Assembly (NCBI RefSeq): GCF_027923225.1
Contig: NZ_BSDI01000041.1
Coordinates: forward strand, 1 to 64,000
DNA from: Phytohabitans aurantiacus
GTDB lineage: Bacteria > Actinomycetota > Actinomycetes > Mycobacteriales > Micromonosporaceae
Direction of reading: 5' to 3'
Length of the DNA stretch: 64,000 nt
Position 1 is the stretch's first letter. Each line of letters starts with the position of its first letter. Position numbers and translations under genes: made by a program. Positions 33,702 through 41,381 of this stretch are shown here, one piece after another. Below the pieces are notes generated by a model. It worked only from the letters and a program-made list of their open reading frames with translations, searched no databases and was not told the origin of the DNA.

Positions 33702-35440
33702 ACACGCTGCGACGCGGGCTGGCCCTGTCGCCCGAGCTGCGCGCGGGGCTCGCCGGCACCCTGTTCTTCGCGCTCGTGTCCATGGCCGGGCGGGCCGCCG
33801 TACCGGTGGCGATCCAGCAGGGCATCGACCGCGGCGTGCGCGCGCCGGGCGGCCCCGATCTCGGGGTGGTGAGCGCCGTCGTGGCGGCCACCGTCGGGGT
33901 ACTGGCGATCACCACCCTGTGCGGGTACCTGATGATGCGCCGCCTGTTCACGGTGAGCGAGACCGCGCTCGCCAACGTGCGGATCCGCACCTTCCGGCAC
34001 ATCCACGACCTGTCGATGCTGCACCAGCAGTCGGAGCGGCGCGGTTCGCTGGTGTCGCGGGTGACGAGCGACGTCGACCAGATCACCCAGTTCCTCCAGT
34101 GGGGCGGCGTGATCCTGCTGATCAGCCTCGGCCAGGTCGCGGTCACGTCGATCGTCATGACGGTGTACTCGTGGCAGCTCACGCTCGTCGTTTTCGGCGC
34201 GTTCCTGCCCGCGGTGATCGTGATCCGGGCGTTTCAGCGGCGGCTGCGCGGGGCGTACGGGGTCGTCCGGGAGCGCACCGGCGCCATGCTCGCGGCCGTG
34301 TCGGAAAGCGTGGTGGGCGCCGAGGTCATCCGGGCGTACGGGGTGTCCGGGCGCACCGCGACCCGGCTGAACGAGGCGATCGAGGGGCAGCGCAGGGCGC
34401 AGCAGCGGGCGCTCCGGTTGAGCGTCACCGGGTTCTCCACCGGGGAACTGGCCGCGGGTATCGCCCTCGGTGCCGTGGTGGTGATCGGCGTACTGCTCGG
34501 CGTCGACGGTCAGATCAGCATCGGCCAGCTCACCGCGTTCCTGTTCCTGGTGACGATGTTCGTCCAGCCGGTGCAGATCGCGACCGAGGTGCTCAACGAG
34601 GCGCAGAACGCGGTCGCGGGCTGGCGCCGGGTACTCGACGTGCTGGACATCGAGCCCGACGTGGCAGACCCGGTGGCAGACGGCGTCGACCTGCCGGCCG
34701 GTCCCCTCGACGTCCGCTTCGACCACGTCTCGTTCGCGTATCCGGACGGCCCTCGCGTCCTGTCCGATGTGGACCTGGAGATACCGGCGAAGACCCGGGT
34801 GGCCGTCGTCGGCGAGACGGGGAGCGGGAAGACCACGTTCGCCAAGCTGCTGACCCGGCTCATGGACCCGAGCGAGGGCGCCGTACTGCTGTCGGGCGCA
34901 CCGCTCGACCGCGTGCGGTTCGCGTCGCTGCGCAGCCGCGTCGTGATGGTGCCGCAGGACGGGTTCCTCTTCGACGCGACCGTGGCCGAGAACGTCCGCT
35001 TTGGACACCCGGGGCTGGGCGACGCCCAGCTCGCGCTGGCGTTCGCCGAGCTGGGCCTGGCGGACTGGGTCGAGGGCCTGCCGCACGGCGCCGACACACC
35101 GGTGGGCGAGCGCGGTGAGGCGCTGAGCGTCGGTGAGCGGCAACTCGTGGCGCTGGCCCGGGCGTACGTGGCGGACCCGGACCTGTTGGTGCTCGACGAG
35201 GCGACCAGCGCGGTCGACCCCGCGACCGAGGTGCGCCTGCAACGCACCCTGGACGCGGTCACCCGCGGCCGCACCACGGTGGCGATCGCCCACCGCCTGT
35301 CGACAGCCCAGGCCGCCGACGAGGTCATCGTGGTCGACAAGGGCGAGGTGGTCCAGCGCGGCCCCCACGCGTCGCTGCTGGAGAACCCCGACAGCGTCTA
35401 CGCCCGCCTGTACGCGAGCTGGCTGGAGCAAACCCGCTGA
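33698..35440 (+). CDS. ABC exporter half-transporter, subunit with catalytic Glu
   Basis: The protein has 580 residues with the same fold as its partner: membrane domain about 15-310, then ATPase domain. Walker A GETGSGKTT (near 371), Walker B plus catalytic Glu LDEATSAVD (near 500) and H-loop AHRLS (near 530) are intact, but the signature is altered to LSVGERQL. In the heterodimer these residues would pair with LSGGQ of the partner to form the single consensus ATPase site. GTG start overlapping the partner's stop. A 54-bp palindrome starts eight bases after its stop. Confidence 0.92.
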   Translation: MNTLRRGLALSPELRAGLAGTLFFALVSMAGRAAVPVAIQQGIDRGVRAPGGPDLGVVSAVVAATVGVLAITTLCGYLMMRRLFTVSETALANVRIRTFRHIHDLSMLHQQSERRGSLVSRVTSDVDQITQFLQWGGVILLISLGQVAVTSIVMTVYSWQLTLVVFGAFLPAVIVIRAFQRRLRGAYGVVRERTGAMLAAVSESVVGAEVIRAYGVSGRTATRLNEAIEGQRRAQQRALRLSVTGFSTGELAAGIALGAVVVIGVLLGVDGQISIGQLTAFLFLVTMFVQPVQIATEVLNEAQNAVAGWRRVLDVLDIEPDVADPVADGVDLPAGPLDVRFDHVSFAYPDGPRVLSDVDLEIPAKTRVAVVGETGSGKTTFAKLLTRLMDPSEGAVLLSGAPLDRVRFASLRSRVVMVPQDGFLFDATVAENVRFGHPGLGDAQLALAFAELGLADWVEGLPHGADTPVGERGEALSVGERQLVALARAYVADPDLLVLDEATSAVDPATEVRLQRTLDAVTRGRTTVAIAHRLSTAQAADEVIVVDKGEVVQRGPHASLLENPDSVYARLYASWLEQTR

Positions 35441-35448
35441 CGCGCGCG

Positions 35449-35502
35449 GTGATCAGGGCGTCCCTCAAGTCGTTCTAACGACTTCAGGGACGCCCTGATC
35501 AC
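35449..35502. repeat. 54-bp palindrome, family A, between ABC exporter and DUF2470 genes
   Basis: Left arm begins GTGATCAGGGCGTCCC, loop TTCTAA, one mismatch in 24 pairs. It lies between convergent genes; its terminal TGA (minus strand, 35499-35501) is the stop codon of the DUF2470 gene. Confidence 0.9.
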
Positions 35503-36260
35503 GCTGTGGTGGTGGGGGAGCCGCAGTGGCGGCACAGCACGGGGTGGAGTAGGCGGGCCAGGTCGGCGCGGTCCTCTACCGGGCGCGGGAAGGCCAGGCG
35601 GACGCGGTACTCGGCGGGTGGCGGGCCCAGGGTCACCACGAAGCCGTAGCGGTCCAGGCGGACCACGCGAGGTGTCGGGCCGGCCGGTGCGGTGTGGCCG
35701 CTGCCGGCGAGTTGGCGCTCGATGAAGCCCGTCATCTCCGGTACGTGGTGGTCGGCCAGGTCGGTGAGCAGGTCCCACTCGATGTGGTGCAGCGGGTCGG
35801 GCTCGGCGGCGGCGTACTCGTCCGGGTCCACCTCGACCGTGCCGCCGGCCCGTTCCAGCCGCACCTCGGCCGGCTCCATCCGGTACAGCACCTGGCTCTC
35901 GCCGACGTCGAGCAGGTCGCCGGTCGGGTCGCAGTCGGCGAAGTCGAGAGCCGCCTCGCGCGCCTCGGCACCGTCGAGCGCCACGGCCCAGCCGGACACC
36001 CACACCCGCCCGAGCGACGGTGAGCCGGCCACCGGCGGTACGTCGGGGACGTCGAGGACGACCGCGATGTCGTCGGCGCCGTCCGTGGGGCGCAGCGCGC
36101 GGGTCAGGTCGCTGTCGGCGGGGACCAGCATCAAAACACGTCCAGCCCGATCGGTGGCGTGCCGCACGCGGTACGGGCCGGGCCGGCAGGCGATGTGCGC
36201 GTTACCGGAAAGCCGGCCGGCCGCCAGCGTGCGGGCGACCTCGGCGGGGCTGGGCTGCAT
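35499..36260 (-). CDS. DUF2470 domain protein, probably haem/iron related
   Basis: The protein has 253 residues. The C-terminal half (about 155-225: DPLHHIEWDLLTDLADHH, later LDRYGFVV) fits DUF2470, a domain found in HugZ-type haem-degrading and flavin-binding split-barrel proteins. The N-terminal half resembles a degenerate split barrel. The upstream region carries tandem DtxR/IdeR-like boxes, which supports an iron link. The final residues include a CRHC pair. The stop codon lies inside the 54-bp palindrome. ATG start. Confidence 0.75.
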   Translation of the reverse strand: MQPSPAEVARTLAAGRLSGNAHIACRPGPYRVRHATDRAGRVLMLVPADSDLTRALRPTDGADDIAVVLDVPDVPPVAGSPSLGRVWVSGWAVALDGAEAREAALDFADCDPTGDLLDVGESQVLYRMEPAEVRLERAGGTVEVDPDEYAAAEPDPLHHIEWDLLTDLADHHVPEMTGFIERQLAGSGHTAPAGPTPRVVRLDRYGFVVTLGPPPAEYRVRLAFPRPVEDRADLARLLHPVLCRHCGSPTTTA

Positions 36261-36273
36261 CGTTGACCTCCGG

Positions 36274-36307
36274 TTAGGCTAAGCTTAGTAAGGCAAGGCT
36301 AACTTAT
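36274..36307. promoter_or_regulatory. Two overlapping DtxR/IdeR-like iron boxes
   Basis: TTAGGCTAAGCTTAGTAAG (36274-36292) and TAAGGCAAGGCTAACTTAT (36289-36307) each match about 14 of 19 positions of the IdeR/DtxR consensus TTAGGTTAGGCTAACCTAA (by eye). They lie between the divergent DUF2470 and S4 genes and are distinctly AT-richer than the surroundings. Confidence 0.55.
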
Positions 36308-36326
36308 CCTGTCAGGAGGCGTCTAC

Positions 36327-36935
36327 GTGAACCAGGCCCGACCGAAGGCGAAGATCTCCCGGGCGCTCGGCATCCCGCTGACGCGGAAGTGCGTGAAGTA
36401 CTTCGAGCGCCGGCCATTCCCGCCCGGTGTGCACGGTCGGACGCGGCGCAAGACCTCCGACTACCAGGTGCGGCTGCTGGAGAAGCAGCGGCTGCGGCAC
36501 CAGTACAACATCAGCGAGGCGCAGCTGCGGCGCGCCTTCGAAGAGGCGGCCCGCAGCACCGACAAGACCGGCGAGCGCCTGGTCAGCCTGCTGGAGCGGC
36601 GGCTCGACGCGGTCGTGGTGCGCTCCGGGCTGGCCCGCACGATCTACCAGGCCCGCCAACTCGTGGCGCACGGTCACTTCACTGTGGACGGTCGCAAGGT
36701 CGACATCCCGTCGTACCGGCTCAAGCCCTACCAGGTCGTGGCCGTGCGCGAGTCGAGCCGGCAGAAGCCGCCCTTCCAGATCGCGGCCGCCGGTGCGCAC
36801 GCCGACGGCCCCACCCCGCCGTACCTGTCGGTCGCGCTCTCCGACCTGCGGGTGACGCTGCTCAAGGAGCCCGCGCGGCGCGAGGTGCCGGTGCTCTGCG
36901 ACGAGCAGCTCGTCGTCGAGTTCTACTCCCGCTAG
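36327..36935 (+). CDS. rpsD: 30S ribosomal protein S4, zinc-ligand-free form
   Basis: S4 binds 16S rRNA early in small-subunit assembly. The protein has 202 residues; an S4 RNA-binding domain (about 92-155, RLDAVVVRSGLARTIYQARQ) follows the N-terminal ribosomal domain. The N-terminus (RALGIPLTRKCVKYFERRPF) lacks the four-cysteine zinc knuckle of the C+ form. In many actinobacteria a C+ S4 lies in the rpoA operon, so this may be a paralogue, as its position here outside ribosomal genes suggests. Streptomyces use this type as their only S4. GTG start with CAGGAGG at 36313-36319. Confidence 0.9.
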   Translation: MNQARPKAKISRALGIPLTRKCVKYFERRPFPPGVHGRTRRKTSDYQVRLLEKQRLRHQYNISEAQLRRAFEEAARSTDKTGERLVSLLERRLDAVVVRSGLARTIYQARQLVAHGHFTVDGRKVDIPSYRLKPYQVVAVRESSRQKPPFQIAAAGAHADGPTPPYLSVALSDLRVTLLKEPARREVPVLCDEQLVVEFYSR

Positions 36936-36943
36936 CCCCCACC

Positions 36944-36997
36944 GTGATCAGGGCGTCCCTCAAGTCGCTCTAACGGCTTGAGGGACGCCCTGATCAC
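36944..36997. repeat. 54-bp palindrome, family A, between rpsD and tetR-type genes
   Basis: Left arm begins GTGATCAGGGCGTCCC, loop CTCTAA, one mismatch. It starts eight bases after the rpsD stop; its TGA on the minus strand (36994-36996) is the stop codon of the TetR-family gene. Confidence 0.9.
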
Positions 36998-37590
36998 GCT
37001 TGGAGAGGGCCGGCGACGTAGCGCTGGATGGTCGGGGCTATCGCCGAGATCACCACGTCGGGCGGGGCGGAGGCGAGCGGCTCCAGCTTCAGCACGTACC
37101 GGACCATGGCGAGCCCGGCCATCTGGCTGGCCACGAGGCTGGCCCGAAGCCGGGCCTCGCCAGGCTCCACGCTCAACTTCGGCAGGACGTACCGGAGCAT
37201 CTGTGTCGTGACGAACTCGCGCAACAGGCGCGCGGTCCATTCGTTGCTGAGGGCGGAGCGCATCAGCGCGACGCCCGCCGCGCCGGCGGGCGAGTCCCAG
37301 ACGGACAGGAACATGCGGACCAGCCGCTCGCCGATCCCGTCCATGCCGCCGTCCAGCACCTGGGGCAGCACGGTCGACGGGTCGATCGGGAAGTCCATGC
37401 AGGCCCGGAAGAGCTGCTCCTTGGTGCCGAAATAGTGGTGCACCAGCGCCGGGTCGACCCCGGCGCTGGTGGCGATGCCGCGGATGGATGCCGCGTCGAA
37501 CCCGCGTTCGGCGAACGCCTCCCGTGCCGCGGCGAGGATCGCCTCGCGGGTGTCGGGGTTGCCGGGGCGTCGCCCGGTGCGTCGTGCCAT
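36994..37590 (-). CDS. TetR-family transcriptional regulator
   Basis: The protein has 198 residues. The N-terminal helix-turn-helix (about 10-57) reads TREAILAAAREAFAERGFD then IRGIATSAGVDPALVHHYFG, canonical TetR. It probably controls the ABC exporter genes just upstream on the same strand (37602-39055), with which it may form an operon: the permease stop is 11 bases before its ATG. Its stop codon lies in the 54-bp palindrome. Confidence 0.92.
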   Translation of the reverse strand: MARRTGRRPGNPDTREAILAAAREAFAERGFDAASIRGIATSAGVDPALVHHYFGTKEQLFRACMDFPIDPSTVLPQVLDGGMDGIGERLVRMFLSVWDSPAGAAGVALMRSALSNEWTARLLREFVTTQMLRYVLPKLSVEPGEARLRASLVASQMAGLAMVRYVLKLEPLASAPPDVVISAIAPTIQRYVAGPLQA

Positions 37591-37601
37591 CGCGCGAATC
37601 C

Positions 37602-38339
37602 TCAGGCGGTGCGCCGGCGCAGGGTCGCGGCGGCCAGTACGAGAGCGACTATCACGGCGCCGGCGACGATCGCCAGGTCGCGCCACATCGTGCCGGTGGG
37701 ATCGGTGTGGACGCCAACCTCTTGGAGCGCCTCCACCGCGTACGACAGCGGCAGCACGTCGCTGATCGCCTCCAACCAACCCACCATCTGGTCACGGGCG
37801 ACGAACAACCCGCAGAGCATGATCTGCGGGAACGCCACCACCGGTAGGAACTGTACGGCCTGGAACTCCGTACGGGCGAAAGCGCTGCACAACAGGCCGA
37901 GCGCCACGCCGAGCACGGCGTTGACCACCGCGATCAGGATCACCAGCGCCGGGCTGCCCTGCGTGTCGAGGCCGAAGAGCCAGTACGCCACGGCCGAGGC
38001 CACCGCCGCCTGTGCCGCCGCCGCGATACCGAAGGCGATCCCGTATCCGAAGAGGAGGTCGACCTTGTTGAGTGGCGTGGTCAGCAGCCGTTCGAGCGTG
38101 CCGGTGGTGCGCTCGCGGAGCATCGCGATGCTGGTCACCAGGAACATGATGATGAACGGGAAGACGCCCAGCATGACCAGGGCGATCCGGTCGAAGACCT
38201 GCGGCTGGTCGTCGAACATGAAGTACAGCAGGGTCAGCAGCACGACGGGTACCAGCAGCAGCAGCGCGATCGTGCGCCGGTCGTGGCGCAGCTGGCGCAG
38301 GATGCGCCCGGTCGTCACAGTCAAGATTCGGAGATTCAC
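37602..38339 (-). CDS. ABC-2 type permease (drug/lipid exporter)
   Basis: The protein has 245 residues with six hydrophobic segments in ABC-2 order. The RERTTGTLERLLTTPL motif after the second segment and the C-terminal LSYAVEALQEV region are typical of DrrB-like export permeases. It works with the ATPase at 38336, which it overlaps by four bases (GTGA). TetR gene downstream. Confidence 0.9.
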   Translation of the reverse strand: MNLRILTVTTGRILRQLRHDRRTIALLLLVPVVLLTLLYFMFDDQPQVFDRIALVMLGVFPFIIMFLVTSIAMLRERTTGTLERLLTTPLNKVDLLFGYGIAFGIAAAAQAAVASAVAYWLFGLDTQGSPALVILIAVVNAVLGVALGLLCSAFARTEFQAVQFLPVVAFPQIMLCGLFVARDQMVGWLEAISDVLPLSYAVEALQEVGVHTDPTGTMWRDLAIVAGAVIVALVLAAATLRRRTA

Positions 38340-39055
38340 GCCGCCACCCCTTGCGCGCGGATGAGGCGCAGGAACGCCTCGTCGAGGTCGTCGGTGCCGG
38401 CGCTCGCCCGCACCGCGGCGGGAGTGTCGTCGGCGATGAGCCGGCCCTCCCGGATCAGCAGCAGCCGCTCGCAGCGGGCCGCCTCGTCCATGACGTGGCT
38501 GGAGACCAGCAGCGTGGCGCCGTTCGCGGCCATCTCCTGGAACCTCTTCCACAGCTCGTCGCGCAGCACCGGGTCCTGCCCGACGGTGGGCTCGTCGAGG
38601 ATGACCAGGTCGGGGTTGCCGACGATCGCGCACGCCAGCGAGGCGCGGCTGCGCTGCCCGCCGGAGAGGGTGCCGACCAACTGGCCGGCCGCCTTCTTGA
38701 GCCCGACGTCGGCGACCGCCTGGTCGGCCTCGGCGGCACCCAGCCCGTACAGCGCGGCGAAGTATCGCGCGTTTTCCCGCACGGTCAGGTCGGCGTAGAC
38801 GCTCGGCGCCTGTGTGAGGTAGCCCATCCGGTGGCGCAGTGGCGCCGATCCGGCCGGCTCGCCGAAGACGGTGATCGAGCCGGACTTGACGATCTGCACG
38901 CCCACGATCGCCCGCATGAGCGTGGTCTTGCCGCTGCCGCTCGGTCCGAGCAGGCCGGTGACGCTGCCGCGCGGGATCGTGCAGGTGAAGCCGTGCAGCA
39001 CGGTTCTCTTACCGCGCTCGATCACGAGGTCACGGACCTCGATCGCGGTGTCCAT
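38336..39055 (-). CDS. ABC exporter ATP-binding protein
   Basis: The protein has 239 residues. Walker A GPSGSGKTT (near 37-45), signature LSGGQRSR, Walker B LVILDEPTVGQDP and H-loop VSSHVMDEA are all intact. It forms a DrrA/DrrB-type exporter with the permease downstream. ATG start. The 111-base gap to the divergent MerR gene holds promoters for both. Confidence 0.93.
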   Translation of the reverse strand: MDTAIEVRDLVIERGKRTVLHGFTCTIPRGSVTGLLGPSGSGKTTLMRAIVGVQIVKSGSITVFGEPAGSAPLRHRMGYLTQAPSVYADLTVRENARYFAALYGLGAAEADQAVADVGLKKAAGQLVGTLSGGQRSRASLACAIVGNPDLVILDEPTVGQDPVLRDELWKRFQEMAANGATLLVSSHVMDEAARCERLLLIREGRLIADDTPAAVRASAGTDDLDEAFLRLIRAQGVAA

Positions 39056-39129
39056 GTGCGCTCCTTAGAAGAATTCAACGCCTGATGAACTCAACGCTAG
39101 ATGAAATCTTGGAACAGCGCAATCAGGGC

Positions 39130-39150
39130 TTGACTTCGAGTGTGCTCGAA
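39130..39150 (+). promoter_or_regulatory. MerR-type operator/promoter
   Basis: TTGACT (39130-39135) can serve as -35 box and runs into the perfect dyad TTCGAG-TGTG-CTCGAA (39135-39150). A weak -10 near 39155 would give the long (about 19-base) spacer that MerR-family activators require. It precedes the MerR gene at 39167. Confidence 0.5.
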
Positions 39151-39166
39151 CTGGAACTCTTGAGGC

Positions 39167-39535
39167 ATGACGATGACCGTGAGCGAGGCGGCGGAACGGG
39201 TCGGACTCACCACCTACACGCTGCGCTGGTACGAGCAGGAAGGGCTGGTGGAGCCGGTCGACCGCGACTCGGCCGGCCGCCGGCGGTACTCCGATCAGGA
39301 CGTCGACTGGCTGGTACTGCTGACCCGGCTGCGGCGCACCGGAATGCCGGTACGTGACATGCGTCGCTACGCGGAGCTGGCCCGCCAGGGCGACCGCACG
39401 CTCGGCGAGCGCCGGGCGCTCTTCGAGGCGCACCGGGATCGGGTACTGGCCCGCATCGGCGAGCTGGAAGAGGACCTCAAGGTGCTCAACTACAAGATCG
39501 ACATCTACGAGAAGATGGAGCGGGAACTGCTGTGA
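39167..39535 (+). CDS. MerR-family transcriptional regulator
   Basis: The protein has 122 residues. The MerR winged helix starts VSEAAERVGLTTYTLRWYEQ and is followed by a long dimerisation helix (about 75-120). No conserved Cys for metal binding is visible, so it is of the redox- or ligand-sensing type. It overlaps the aldo-keto reductase gene by four bases, which it presumably controls together with itself. ATG with TTGAGG upstream. Confidence 0.92.
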   Translation: MTMTVSEAAERVGLTTYTLRWYEQEGLVEPVDRDSAGRRRYSDQDVDWLVLLTRLRRTGMPVRDMRRYAELARQGDRTLGERRALFEAHRDRVLARIGELEEDLKVLNYKIDIYEKMERELL

Positions 39536-40527
39536 CGCGAAAGATCGCCGACGCCGACGTCGCACCCATCGGCCTCGGATGCATGGGCATGAGCGTGGCG
39601 TACGGCCCGACGGACGACGCCGAATCCACTCGCACCCTGCACCGGGCACTCGACCTCGGCGTCAACCACCTCGACACGTCCGACGCGTACGGCGCCGGCG
39701 CCAACGAGCGGCTGCTCGCGCCGGTCGTCCAGGCCCGCCGGGCAGACGTGTACCTGGCCACCAAGTTCGGCATCCGCATGCCGCCCGGCGCCTCGCACTC
39801 GGCCACGCCCGGCACCCGCGTCGACAGCAGCGCCGAGTGGGCCACCGAGGCCTGCGACGCGTCCCTGTCGCGGCTCGGCATCGACACGATCGACCTGTAC
39901 TACCTGCACCGGCGTGACCCGGCCACCCCCATCGAGGAGACCGTCGGCGCGATGGCCGCACTGGTCGCCGCCGGCAAGGTGCGCCACCTCGGCCTGTCCG
40001 AGGTCAGCCCGGCGACGCTGCGGGCGGCCCACGCGATCCATCCGATCGCCGCGGTGCAGATGGAGTACTCGCTGTTCAGCCGCGACGTCGAGCGGGAGAT
40101 GCTCGCCACCTGCCGCGAACTCGGCGTGACCCTGGTCGCGTACTCGCCGGTCGGGCGCGGGCTGCTCACCGGCGCGATCACCTCGACCGCGCAACTCGGC
40201 GACGGAGACTTCCGGGCCACCGCGGCACCGCGGTTCGCGCCCGAGAACCTCGACGCCAACCTCGCCCTCGTCGAGCGGGTCCGCGAGGTGGCCGCCGAGA
40301 TCGGCTGTACGCCCGCACAGGCGGCGCTCGCCTGGCTGCTCGCCCAGGGCGACGAGGTGGTGGCGATCCCCGGCACCAGGCGCGTGAAGTACCTGGAGGA
40401 GAACACCGCGGCCGCCGACCTTCGGCTCACCGCCGATCAGCTCGCCCGGCTCACCGCCGCGGTCCCACCCGGCGCGGTCGCGGGAGAACGGTACGCCGAG
40501 GCAGCAATGCGATTCATCGGACACTGA
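39532..40527 (+). CDS. Aldo/keto reductase
   Basis: This NADPH-dependent reductase of carbonyl compounds has 331 residues in a (beta/alpha)8 barrel. The tetrad is visible: D48 and Y53 in LDTSDAYG, K78 in ATKFG and H126 in YYLHRRD. The C-terminal IPGTRRVKYLEEN binds NADPH. Close to the YajO/AKR13-like group linked to MerR regulators. GTG start overlaps the regulator stop. The substrate is unknown. Confidence 0.92.
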   Translation: MTRKIADADVAPIGLGCMGMSVAYGPTDDAESTRTLHRALDLGVNHLDTSDAYGAGANERLLAPVVQARRADVYLATKFGIRMPPGASHSATPGTRVDSSAEWATEACDASLSRLGIDTIDLYYLHRRDPATPIEETVGAMAALVAAGKVRHLGLSEVSPATLRAAHAIHPIAAVQMEYSLFSRDVEREMLATCRELGVTLVAYSPVGRGLLTGAITSTAQLGDGDFRATAAPRFAPENLDANLALVERVREVAAEIGCTPAQAALAWLLAQGDEVVAIPGTRRVKYLEENTAAADLRLTADQLARLTAAVPPGAVAGERYAEAAMRFIGH

Positions 40528-40571
40528 GGTGAATATTGCTCTTGGATCGGGGCGTACGGCACGATGACGCC

Positions 40572-41381
40572 GTGATCGAAATGCCGGTCGTCGAGTCGGG
40601 CTTCCTGGGGGAGTGGGTGGACCGGTTGCGGACGGCGGCCGGCCCACCCGTGGTCGGGATCCTGTTGCGCGGCAGCTACGCCCGCGCCGCCGCCACCCCG
40701 TACAGCGACGTCGACCTCGACGTGATCGTCACCGGCTCCAGCTACGAGACGTACCCGGCGTACCTGGCCGAGACCGGCGTCGGGCGCCTCGTGCACCTCT
40801 CCATCGCCATGACCGACGCGGCATCCTGGGCCGCACACGTCGCCGCACCCGCCGACTGGGCCTTCGGGCTGCCGGTACGCTCGCCGATGCGGGTGCTGTG
40901 GGCCGCCAGCGAGTGGCGCGAGCGGCTCGACCGTACCGAGATCAATCAGCCACCCGCGCGGCCCGAGCTCGAAGCGCTGGTCGCCGGCCTCGGCAAGGTC
41001 GCCGGCGCGTTCGCCGCCGGCGACGACCTCGGCGGGCGCTTCGCGGCCAGCGACCTCGCCCGCCGCTGCCCGTCCGTGCTCCGGCTCGCGAACCCGTCGG
41101 TCACCGTCGCCAGCCGCCGCGAGGCCCTGGAGGCGGCGCTCGGCCTACCGGCCGCGCCGCCCGGCTACCGCGAGGCCATGCTCACCTGTCTCGGCCTCGC
41201 CGGCGGTTCACCATCCGACGTGTACGCGGCCGCGCGCCGCCTGGTCAGCGGGACGGTGGCGACGGTGCGTCCGTACGCCCACGAACTCGCCGAGTCGGTC
41301 GGGCCGGACCTGGGAGCGGCCCTGGTCGACGGCCGGCTCGACCGCTATCTGTCGCAACTGCGGCCACACCGCTTCACATGA
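40572..41381 (+). CDS. Nucleotidyltransferase-domain protein
   Basis: The protein has 269 residues. It has the minimal nucleotidyltransferase pattern LLRGSYARAAATPYSDVDLD: the GS pair at 34-35 and aspartates D46/D48 as metal ligands. The C-terminal half is helical and could bind substrate. Such stand-alone enzymes modify antibiotics, proteins or tRNA; the target here is unknown. GTG at 40572 is preferred over a TTG at 40536. Its 3' end overlaps the convergent WD40-KAP gene by eight bases. Confidence 0.75.
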   Translation: MIEMPVVESGFLGEWVDRLRTAAGPPVVGILLRGSYARAAATPYSDVDLDVIVTGSSYETYPAYLAETGVGRLVHLSIAMTDAASWAAHVAAPADWAFGLPVRSPMRVLWAASEWRERLDRTEINQPPARPELEALVAGLGKVAGAFAAGDDLGGRFAASDLARRCPSVLRLANPSVTVASRREALEAALGLPAAPPGYREAMLTCLGLAGGSPSDVYAAARRLVSGTVATVRPYAHELAESVGPDLGAALVDGRLDRYLSQLRPHRFT

